From Cladopsammia gracilis (lineage: Eukaryota; Cnidaria; Anthozoa; Scleractinia; Dendrophylliidae): 64,000 bases of DNA. Below the pieces are notes generated by a model. It worked only from the letters and a program-made list of their open reading frames with translations. It ran no database searches and had not been told where the DNA came from. Below, one piece after another: positions 37,818-47,581 of the stretch. Every line of letters begins with the position of its first letter. The stretch's first letter is position 1. The stretch is taken from positions 1,462,501 to 1,526,500 of the forward strand of contig JAJGOT010000038.1 of the NCBI GenBank assembly GCA_022457155.1. The letters are read 5' to 3'. The position numbers were made by a program, and so were the translations under genes.

Positions 37818-40097
37818 TTAAGTGTTTCGTCTGGCTTAGATCGGCGAAACTACCTCGTGAGGTAGTTCACAACAAAGTCACTCCAACGAAGTTCGTTGGA
37901 GTGACTTTGTTCAGAAAAAACGTGTTTCGATCATGATTCGGGCAATATGCCGCCTGATGTGAACAAATTTCATAGTGAAACTTGTTTCATTCGTGATCAA
38001 ACCGAAACATGTTTCTCCCTAGTGTGAACACAGCATAAGCCAGAAGAAACACGCTAGTGCAAATGTCGTCTCCTTGCTAAACACTGCATTGCTCTTCGTT
38101 CCCGAAGGGCTTGACAAACCACAAAACATGCAACAAAAAGTTCGAGCTCTATTCATTTCCGGTTCCGTGTAATAAAACAGTATGTAGAACCAGGTGTGAA
38201 ACTTGTTTTGAAACTAACTAATGTGAACAATGAAAATGCAAACATGCTTACTTGAAACATTAGGCCGGTTCTCACTAGGGCTCTTTAGTCTTAAGTGCAC
38301 TTGAAGTGTACTTGTAGTGTGAACTCCTTTCTGATAGCGTTTTCTAAGTCTGGCTTACCTTTCAATAGAAGCACTCATCTGATTTATTTAAACGTTTAAA
38401 TCTCTTTGTAAAATGTATCAAAGAGGTAAAAAATTAATTTCAGCTGAATATGATTAAAAAGTGCAGTAGTTCATTTTCTATTAGCTCCCTATTTCCTTTC
38501 TTTTTTATCAAAAACGTCTTTTTGAATGGCACGTGCAGTTAGTTTGTGCGTATTCACCCAAGTGTAGCGCGCGTACTGGAGTGTGAACGTTTTAATGATC
38601 GTACTTTTTGGTTTCTTTGTTGCCCTGGCGATAAGCATAAAACAAAAGGATCCAAGTGCACTTCAAAGTAAGGTCTACCCCTTACTTGGGAGCGCACTTG
38701 GCCAATGACAGTACAACCGTGCAGCTAAAGGCACGTGGGTGCGCAACTTTGAATTCCACAGGGAATCAGCTCTCTGCGTTTTGGTGTACGATTCTGGAGT
38801 CACAGGCGACTTAAAAAAGACTCAAGTTTTACTTTAGCTGTTGTATTTGAAGGTATGTTTCAAGCTGACTTGGGGTAAAAAAAAATTCTACGTTGAGAAA
38901 AAGGTTGTAGTCTAATTCTCACGCTTAGCCAATAAAAAACACTACAGCCATGCGCGCATTCAATACTCATGAGATAATATACATGTATATAGACTAGGCT
39001 GAGCCTAACAGCGTCGCTCTCTGAACAGAAAGCCGATGAAAAGTTTAACTAAGGTGAAAGGCTGGAAGCACAAGAATTAAGATTGACGACCGGGCTATTT
39101 TTCAATTTTAGCAATTCTCAAAAACAGTATTACGCGACCGTCTGCACAGTACATTTAGACTGTACAAAAGTTCACAAAACAACTTTTTCTCCGCCTACAG
39201 TAACTAGTACGACTACTTTCCGAATAAAATACACTTGTTGCTTGTCAAAAATTGCCCTAGAAACTGATTTGGAAATCAAACTTGCAAAAAATACACAAAC
39301 ATACTTGCAAAAGGCGACGCGAGTGAAGATAGAACTATAAAATCCAAGTCTTGTTTTGTTTACATAAAATCGCTTTTCAATCTATGTAATAAATGAACAA
39401 ACACATAAAAATGGAGAACACAATCTTCTTTCGAAAATTTTTACTCAGATCTCCATAAGTTTATGTTTAAAAGCAAAACGCGTACCATTTATAACGCATC
39501 GAGTTCGAGCTGCTTCGATGAAATTCAAGAAATCGATACAACTGAATTAAAGCAAGTTTTATAAACAATTCTCCAAAACTAACAAGAACACAAAGAAAAA
39601 GTCAATCACAGATTGATATCAACATAAATTCCCATCAAAAATGTAATCTGTTTTACCTTTAAGTCCCTCGCTTGCTAGGAAATTCTTTAAATCTCCGCTT
39701 CTTTGGTTCTGAAATCCGTAATAAAAACAAACATCTCCCCGCATTGATAAAAACGTATGAAGTTCCTCGAAGCAAGATTTTATCCCTGAAATCTCTTCTT
39801 TTTCCACTAAAGCGGTATTACATACCAAAATATTGACCCCTCAGACGAGACATTTGTTCCGGGCGTGCGCGCTATTGTTTTGTTTTGGATTTCTATCGTT
39901 TTGGCTTTTGTTTTAGTTTTAAGAACGGTATGCATAGCTAATGTTGGGTATACGGAAATTTTTCGGATATCAATACTATCTTACTTGTTTATTTAACCTT
40001 GAAGCGTGGGGTTTCCTTGATAGCCGTGATTTCCGCTTTCTTTCTAGCAAGCGAACGTAAACACGATGCCGACCAAAGGAAGCCATAATACACTCAG

Positions 40098-40832
40098 TCG
40101 AAGCATGGTGCAGCTGAAAAGTGCAAAATGACGGAGGTTTTCTCGCTCGAACCAAAGCAAGTTTCTCACCAAAATATTTACTAGACTCCAGCCTTTCCAA
40201 AACCGAGTGTGGATGTTGACATTGCCCCTGTTTAAAAGAGTTAGAACGCTTAAAGCGATGACCGCGCGGTGGAACTCCATACAAGCCTTTATACGAAATT
40301 GCTCACTTCAAGGTCAAAATGACGGGACTTTTTTTTAAAGTTATTATTTTAACGTTTCCAGATAGAATAAGAACCAAATTACTGGAATCCGAGTGTGGAT
40401 TTCAGAAAAGTAATTCACAAATTGCCAGGCCATGCATTGACAGAAGAGCATGCGAATAGATACAGACTAATAGAAGTCAAAACTGGCTAAGTCGAAGCAT
40501 AGTGCACTGAAAAAATGCCAAAATGACGGGATTTTTTCTCCAACTAAACCATATTTCCCACCAAAACGTTCACAAGATCCCAGTCTCTTCAAAACCGAGC
40601 GTGGATGTTGACATTGCGCCTGCTAAAATGAGTTAGAACAGGATTGAACGCTTAAAGCGATGACCGCGCGGTCGGACTCCATACAAGCCTTTATGCGAAG
40701 TTGCTCACTTCAAGGTCAAAATGACGGGACTTTTTTTTTTAAGTTATTAAAATATTTTAACGTTTCCAGATAGAATAAGAACCAAATTATTGGAATCCGA
40801 GCGTGGATTTCAGAAAAGTAACTCATAAATGG
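40098..40832. repeat. Imperfect tandem duplication of about 330 bp
   Basis: Copy 1 (40098-40420) and copy 2 (40492-40832) share the order TCGAAGCAT, GTGGATGTTGACATTG, GCTTAAAGCGATGACCGCGC, TCAAGGTCAAAATGACGGG and GATAGAATAAGAACCAAAT. About 70 bp separate the two. No coding function is visible. Confidence 0.85.
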
Positions 40833-41136
40833 GCGAAATTTTGATTTTCCCTTTAAAAAATGCGTTTTCGCAGTGATTTTAAGGGTCAAATTGGGGGTCT
40901 GGGGACGAGTTAAAAAAATTAGAGGCAAATGTCACCCAATTTTTTGCCATGATCCCTGTCTTGAGTAGCAAACCGCGAACAAATGCAGGGAAATAATGAA
41001 TTTACTTCTCCGCCTAACACAGCGAAAGATGCGACTATTAAAAGTGTTTACCGAGCTGACGGCTGTGTAGCCGCGCGAAAAACAAAGCCTCGCTTTGCTT
41101 TCAAGATTACTAAGATCCTGGATGTTGTGTGACGTC

Positions 41137-41218
41137 ATATGCGCATGTCATATGCGCATGTTTTGCGCCGTCATACGCGCCGACGCACCGACGCACCGAC
41201 GCACCGACGCACCGACAC
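41137..41218. repeat. Short satellites: ATATGCGCAT palindromes and CCGACGCA units
   Basis: Two CATATGCGCATG words (41137-41160) are followed by about four CCGACGCA units (41180-41216), within the 3.44-kb element. Confidence 0.8.
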
Positions 41219-41758
41219 TCATTACACGGACGCGCGCCCGCGAAACATTCCGCTAGCCATGACGATGAAAAATGACGGGCATAGGTTCTATAAGTATGGG
41301 GCTCCGCAGCGGACCTTCGGCCCGCGACAGCTCCGCTACAAAAGTTTTTAAGACAAGCACGAATAATTTCCCCAAAATTAACAAAAAGCGAGCATAGTGT
41401 TACCAGGCTCAAAGACGATTTTTAACTGAATCAAGTTCAAATACAACTTGACTTGATAAGAAAAATTATTTTTACTATCGACTTAGCGTTTTATGCATAT
41501 CGTATACTTTAGTCCTGCGACTTTGTTTATCAAGCTAATCAACTGCATACAAACTTGTGCTGGCAAGTAATTTGCATCTTAACACGCACGCTGTGCGCAG
41601 TCATGCCTGAAAATCTATTGTCTCGTCTTTCCAAACTAGACCTCAAGTCTACTTAATTCTCAAGTGCACTTCAAGTGCCCTTTGGTCCTTAGTGTGAACC
41701 GGCCTTATAACTCTAAACATGTTACGATCCTGATGTGAACATACCATGAGTCAGTGAC

Positions 41759-41931
41759 AAGGCAAATCGGCCACGATAAAGATATTTAAAAGCTGATGTT
41801 TTCCCCTTCTTCAAAGCGAATCCACGCAACCCACAAAAAATTACTAAATAACTAAATACGAAAACAGAACAAAGTATTCGCTCTGACTAACGGCTAGCGC
41901 CCAAATCACTTTATCGTGGCCAATTTACCTT
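41759..41931. mobile_element. 173-bp MITE with AAGGYAAATYGGCCACG termini
   Basis: The left end AAGGCAAATCGGCCACGATA and the right end, the inverse of AAGGTAAATTGGCCACGATA, form TIRs of about 23 bp. No target duplication could be established. Confidence 0.65.
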
Positions 41932-42017
41932 ACCAACTATTATTAAAGTGATAAAACCGCGGTCATATGACCCATTCTACAGGGGCAGGAGTAATACATA
42001 CGCCCCATTCATGGGGG

Positions 42018-42071
42018 TAGGGGGCGGGAGGGGGGGGAGGGGAGGGGGAGAGGGGGAGGGGGTAGGGGGCA
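42018..42071 (+). repeat. G-rich polypurine tract
   Basis: More than 50 bases consist almost only of G with single A or T interruptions, with many runs of four or more G. This could form intramolecular quadruplexes. Confidence 0.8.
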
Positions 42072-42599
42072 TGGTCCTTGCTACTTCTTCCACTTTCGTC
42101 ATCGTTCATGTTAAAACTCTTCCAACACAAAGAAAGACAAACAAAAAAGGCCCACGAGAAAACAAACAGAGTGGAGAAAAATAAATGAAAGTCAAACAGG
42201 TTAGCAAAAATGTCTCAAAATGAATAGGAAATTTAGATTTCATCTTGCGAACGGCATATTGGGTTGCACTTTGATTTCTACAGCAGCCAGAAAAGACATT
42301 GTGGCTTGAAATTGTGGTTCTTTAGTGGATGAATTCATGCGCGAAAGATTTGAGAGAGAATTTCCTGGACCAACGCCGACAGAGAACAAACCGTGAAATA
42401 ATCGTCTTTATCACGCTCATCGCATTAATCATCTAGTATCCAAATTTCTAATGATCAAATTTGCAACCAGCCATTAATTGCACATTATAGTTTTTTTGCT
42501 TCGGCCTGACGGTTTTTCAACCAATCAGAGCGCGCACACTTGCTAAACTATTTTAAACCTGTAGAGATCAAACAAACCACTTAACTAGAAATACGTGTC

Positions 42600-42930
42600 T
42601 CGCAGAACCTCGCGAAGCTCGGTGGAGGGTGCACCGCCCGTCGAAACTTTGGTGGCGTCTAGATTTGCGTATGAGGCTTTCTGCCGCTCGGGTAGTCCCG
42701 CACTTGTCCAAACGATGTCTGTGATTCGCTAAGAAAACAATAGATTTGTCCCGCTGGGACAAGGATTAGGGATAGGGGCATTGTTCAAGTGATATATCAA
42801 CTGTATCGTTCGCCAATCACAGCAATCGTTTGGGCAGCTACGACCCCGCTCTTTTGCCGTTCCACTTTGTGTTCTTTGAAACAAAAACGCTGGTAGAAGG
42901 TCCTTTCGATGGTTCGCCATGCTCCCATGG
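42600..42930. repeat. Inverted-repeat element (unclear ends)
   Basis: CCAAACGATGTCTGTGATTCG near 42709 is the approximate inverse of CCAATCACAGCAATCGTTTGG near 42813, and a GTCCCGCTGGGAC palindrome sits between them. Boundaries and duplications were not identified. Confidence 0.4.
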
Positions 42931-43002
42931 GCTTACATAAAGTAGTACGTCATTCAAGTTTTGTTGCGCTGTTGCCAGGCAACTGCACGACATCTTCGAT
43001 CA

Positions 43003-43047
43003 TCAATATATATATATATATATACAACAACAACAACAACAACAATA
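43003..43047. repeat. TA and CAA microsatellites
   Basis: A run of TA dinucleotides is followed by CAA trinucleotides. Just downstream (43081-43130) a GC-rich hairpin is built from GCTCGAG/AAGGCCCGAGCGG-type words. Confidence 0.9.
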
Positions 43048-43859
43048 AAAAATAAAATATATTTTTCGCGCGAATAAAAGCTCGAGTCAAAGGCCCGAGC
43101 GGCCGGCCTTTGGCCCGAGCTTCGCTCGGAATAAATTGCACGTTATGTTCAAATGTTTTTTCCTACCCTTCGAAAAAGGAGTTTATTAGTTTCAGTTTAC
43201 TGAACTGTTTGTCATTTTTGGAAAGGGCGATCATTAGATAAGGGGCGGCTATTACTGGTGTTCATCCTCAGTTGCAGTGGGAGGCGTTTATGAAGAGTCA
43301 CTGGATGTGTTGAGGTCATTCACAATAAAGAGTTTTTCTTTCTTATAACGTTTATAAAGCGCAGGTAAGTTGAGAGTGGCGGGAACACGTCACGGCTATC
43401 TTTCTATTTCAAATCTATCTTCAGTCCGAAATATTAAGCTGAGAAGTTATTATATTGATTACCGTATATTGGGAATTGCAGTAAAGAATCACACAAGCAG
43501 TTCGTCAAGAATTAGCATTTTATTAACTCTTCGAAGGATATGCAATCACGAAATCATTGTCTTTACAAGTTGCACCTTTTCGGAAAAAAATACGTTAACA
43601 TTAAGAAAATTGCGCTGTTAAGTATCCGAGAACGGCTCAAGAAGTTCAGCAATACATAAAGAAACGAATTCTCAGAACAAAAGGAAACCGATATCATTGA
43701 ATCAGGCTGTTTCTCAGGCAATTTTACGTTCTGGTCGAGAACAAGACCAACACTATTGAATCAACAGCAAGAGAACTGAAAAAATAGTTTCAATACCATT
43801 CTCGTCTTTTTATACCCGACGAGTTGGCCGTCCGTTTTGTACATTTTCATCTTTACCAT

Positions 43860-43912
43860 CAACCTCGTTCCCAGGGCTAGCTGAAGAGAGAGAGGACCTG
43901 GGAACGAGGTTG
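43860..43912. mobile_element. 53-bp palindromic mini-element with 9-bp target duplication
   Basis: CAACCTCGTTCCCAGG and CCTGGGAACGAGGTTG are perfect inverted ends around a loop of about 21 bp. CTTTACCAT occurs on both sides (43851-43859 and 43913-43921). A diverged relative of the terminus (CGAGGCCTGGGAATGAGG) is at about 48671. Confidence 0.8.
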
Positions 43913-44172
43913 CTTTACCATATTAACATTATATATAACATCACTCTTTACACTGTTATTTACACAAATCTCATGAATTGGTCTGGAGAAAACGATAATT
44001 TATTTATCATGACAATTCCTTTGACAATCACTTAAATGTCGGTTGTGGGTCGATTTAAACGTAAAATACCGTAAACTACCAAAAGCAACAACGGTCGTTA
44101 ATTTTAGTTTTATCAGCTTTTACTGAAACTCACGCATACAGATCGATGATGCATTTCCTGGGCATACATATA

Positions 44173-44622
44173 GGGCGGTTTTCAATTGAGTTTCCAAATT
44201 ACTCTTGTAATAGGCCATTTCCGGGTTGCTTTTTGTCTCGTTATCAGAGTGAGGCTTGGTGCACAACCTTTCATGTGAAAATTAGTTTTATTTACATGTG
44301 AATGAAAACTAATTTTCACATGAGAGGTTGTGCACCAAGCCTTGCTTTGATAACGAGACAAAAAGCAACTCGGAACCTATCGCTTTTACATTGCTAAGCT
44401 TTGTGATTGGCTAAAAATATAGCGCCACGTTTTCAACCAATCAGAAGTAAATCCAAACCAATCGTGACATGGTCGCACGTGTTTTCCCGCGCTTGGCGCT
44501 GCCTACATGGAACTGCTTTGAGATCTGATTGGTTCAACGAATTATCTGCCTCTGTTGTGATTGGCCAGAGTGCACGTGATTACTTTGGTTTCAGTTTTAC
44601 TATACCCACTTGAAAACCGCTC
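44173..44622. mobile_element. 450-bp TA-flanked MITE (GGGCGGTTTTCAA termini)
   Basis: The ends GGGCGGTTTTCAATTG and CACTTGAAAACCGCTC are inverted, with TA on each side, as for Tc1/mariner-type target sites. The interior has several CCAAT/ATTGG words. Another foldback is nested at 44211-44380. Confidence 0.75.
44211..44380. mobile_element. Foldback MITE (TAGGCCATTTCC family), nested copy
   Basis: Arms such as GTTGCTTTTTGTCTCGTTAT and ATAACGAGACAAAAAGCAAC are inverted over about 75 bp. The order TAGGCCATTTCC, GAGGCT, CACATG recurs in the second copy at 50815-51009. It lies inside the TA-flanked element. Confidence 0.8.
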
Positions 44623-45529
44623 TAATAGATTAAATATGGCATAATTGCACAGTAATGCGAACACGACTTCAATGAAATAGCGACAATGTTGACACGTCCA
44701 TAAAAATTATACTAATGTTTGTTCACTTACACATAAACTATCATGCTTGTTGGTGCTCAGAAATCGTTTCATCATTTGGGAATAAAACTGTATTTTTGTA
44801 TTTTTATGCGAACGGCTTTTATGGTTTCTGACCAGCAACATGGCCGCAGTAAAAAAAAAATCTATAGCGACAGAGAGTCTGGCCGTGTTTCAGGTCTCAG
44901 TTCCAGTTTCACTTCTTTCAGGAAGTCGTTACTTTGGGAAATTTACGGTATATTGACGATAAATTTATATTTTTTGACCACTATCAAGCTTAATAGATGT
45001 CTTGCCAAGAGGAATCGTAACAAGGAAAGGTATCTTCAATATAACTAATTTAATTTTTTTCTGTATTTAACACAGAAAAGTTTCTAAATTTTAAATTTCT
45101 TTACCTTTCACGATAAAGTAGGTTTTTGTTGTTACCAAGAAAAAGGATCAATGCCGCAGTGGACATTCTAAATATATTAAAAAAATTAATTTAAGATGAT
45201 AAAAAAGGCTTTCATTTGGAAAGCAATTCATAAGTTCACAACGTCTGAAATGAATCTCTCTAAAGACTGGACTACACAGCCATAATTTTGTACACTTACA
45301 ACTATCTTTAACTACCCCTCAATAAATTAAAATCTTGTAAATAAGCTACATTAAATATCACTGTTCAGAAGTCTTAAATTAAAATGCATCACATATATTA
45401 CAATCTAAAATTCAAAAGAGTAAAACGTAATTCCTACGTTGAATTGTAAAATATTTTAGATCAACAAAGCGATCAAAATTTCACTGCATGTCCAATAATA
45501 CAAATTCAAACAAATAATATTCAGACTAA

Positions 45530-46391
45530 GATCGGTTTACACTGTCAAAGTTTTTTTTATCAAAGTGTTCTGCTTTCAAACGCTTTGGTCCAACACTTTG
45601 ATGGACTTTGACGTCATATTTCAAACACAAGGAAGAGTGTGTCATCAGATATCCAAACACAGAGAAGTGGGTTGAAAAACGAGGCACAGCAGAGTTTTTT
45701 TTTTTTTTACCCACTTCAAGGTGTTTGGATACCTGTTGAAACACTCTTTCGAGTGTTTGACATAGCTTCTCAAACTGATCATTAAATGCGGAGAAAACGA
45801 AGGGATAAAATCGCCAAAATCTATGCTACGTAGTTAAGACTGGTTATCCAAACCTCCTTCACGGTAGTGATTTCCTTTGTGTTCTCGTCATGAATTATTC
45901 AGTTTTAGAAGGAAATAGAATATGTCTTATATTCTTTGATCTTTGATCGAAGAACTTCAAAGGGCCACATCAAGGGCACCCAGAGTCAGTCAGTCATTCA
46001 TCTTGTCAAGGTATTCTTGCGTTTGACCGTTTCTGTAGTTTGTGCGACGACAAATACGTCAACATTTTGTGCATCTGTTCCGTCAATGTCCAAAATAAAT
46101 AAGTCATCCCTAACACGCACACTAAACGGTACAAAAGATACATTAAAGCACGACTTAAAAACCGCTGTATCTCACTTTTTTGATAGCAGAGGTTGCAGAA
46201 CAACGATAAATGAATGATTTCTTTTTTAAGTAAAAAAAGAAAAGAAAAGAAAAAGAAAACAGCCCAGCTTCGAGGTTTCAAAACTAGGATCCAGTCAAGT
46301 GCTCGATGAAAATGTTTGACATGTGTAAACAAACTACAAACTTTAATCATATAACTTTGATGAAAGAAACTATGACAGTGTAAACCGGCCC
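45530..46391. mobile_element. 862-bp TAA-flanked TIR element
   Basis: The ends GATCGGTTTACACTGTCAAAG and TGACAGTGTAAACCGGCCC are inverted, and TAA flanks both sides (45527-45529, 46392-46394). The interior contains repeated words of the AACACTTTGAT and GTGTTTGGATA type. No transposase frame is recognisable. It is probably Harbinger-like. Confidence 0.7.
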
Positions 46392-47581
46392 TAACGCCAA
46401 AAGAATAAACAACACATGAACTAGACATGAATGTAAATCATGTGTGCTGAGGAGCCAAACTTTTACGCAGGTGTAAAGTAATGTTATGTCACATGCAGCG
46501 CGTGTATGTCTTTTTGTTTATTAAAATAATAAAAAATAATAAAACCATTAATTAGTCTTCCATGCGAATTGAAAGTACGAAAGCATTTCTATTTAAAAAT
46601 AACGCAATGTGAATATTTCGTGATAAGAGTGAAATTTTATCCTGAAAAGTAATGACGATGTTTTTTTTTTCGTCGATCCACTGCGAACATAGATAACTTC
46701 AGTTAGTTATCATCAGTGCAATATGTTATCTGAATATGATCAACACACAATTTCTTCACGTTTAAGGGATCATTTTGTCTTATTTCATTTTAAAGGAGTC
46801 ATGTCAACCAATTTAGCACATCGCTTTGAAAATTCACAAGACATATTTGCATCCGAAGCGAATAGAAAAAAATCTGCATACAAGTGCACTGAAAGAATTG
46901 ATAAACGGATGGCCGGGATGGATTTTCACATTCTTTCCTTGTATCTTGGAAAAATCGTTAAAACTGATCTTTAGTGTCCCAGACATAATTCCCACACAGT
47001 TCTAACAACAAAACATCCAAATCTTTTTGACCCAGTCCATTAATACAATAAATTATAATACATACTACATTTGTGCATGTATATAGACTTGAAAATTACT
47101 AATGACAATACCGTATAGCTTGAATTTTTGCAGGAGTTTTCTTTTGCGATTTAGTGATTTTGGGTGTTGTTGGATTTCATTTTAGTGATTTATACATTAG
47201 GGGTGCGTTTTTGGAAGCCTGCGCGCACAAGTCTCCTATTTCCTTAGCGTCAAACGCGCAGGCTAGTTTTTGGGTGATATATTCTGGTCATTTCAAAACC
47301 AAAATCCTTCGAAATTGCGCGGAAAGAGTCTGTGCTTTGTCATTTCTCCATTGAATATTAAAAAGTGGCTGTGTTACTAGTTTAAAATTGATAAAAGTGC
47401 TTTAACGATCGGCATCTAAATGCTAACTTACTGTAAACTAAGTGTGAATTTTATAATTCAGTTATAGAAAAGGTTGCTCTGTTTAAGAATGTTATTCGCC
47501 ACAAACACAAAAAAGTAAAATTCCTAAAGAATTACCAGACTACATCTGCAAAAATTTCATGTCATACGGTATTACTTCTCT

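Larger units (their letters stand above)
38263..41704. mobile_element. 3.44-kb TTA-flanked TIR element, no transposase seen
   Basis: Ends read GGCCGGTTCTCACTAGG and CCTTAGTGTGAACCGGCC, with further inverted similarity over about 40 bp (AAGTGCACTTGAAGTG / CAAGTGCACTTCAAGTG). TTA flanks both sides (38260-38262 and 41705-41707). A Harbinger-like origin is inferred from the TTA duplication. Frames inside, such as 39083-39340, are short and match no transposase that I recognise, so the copy is non-autonomous or decayed. It contains an internal duplication and small satellites. Confidence 0.75.
33085..41745. mobile_element. Old foldback element broken by several later insertions
   Basis: The left end TGCTGTGTTCACA at 33085 resembles the inverse of the right end TGTGAACATACCA at about 41733-41745. 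Between them, the arm 36150-36525 plus 37822-37840 is the inverse of 38036-38262 plus 41708-41745, including shared words AAGCCCTTCGGGAACGAAG, CATTTGCGCT/AGTGCAAATG and repeated AAACATGTTT palindromes. The remaining DNA inside consists of younger insertions listed separately. Just inside the loop, 38020-38035 has another TGTGAACACAGCA terminus, which suggests an additional related element. The exact outer ends and a duplication are uncertain. Confidence 0.5.
42072..47581. other. Interval downstream of liprin-beta, no host gene seen
   Basis: Apart from the TIR elements listed separately, this stretch is AT-rich, with no exon I can support on either strand. The liprin-beta 3' UTR must start at 47581, going leftward. 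Confidence 0.4.

Noticed and set aside
38263..41704. Autonomous Harbinger transposon
   Set aside because: No DDE nuclease or Myb-like frame was recognised; only the ends and the TTA duplication support the relationship.
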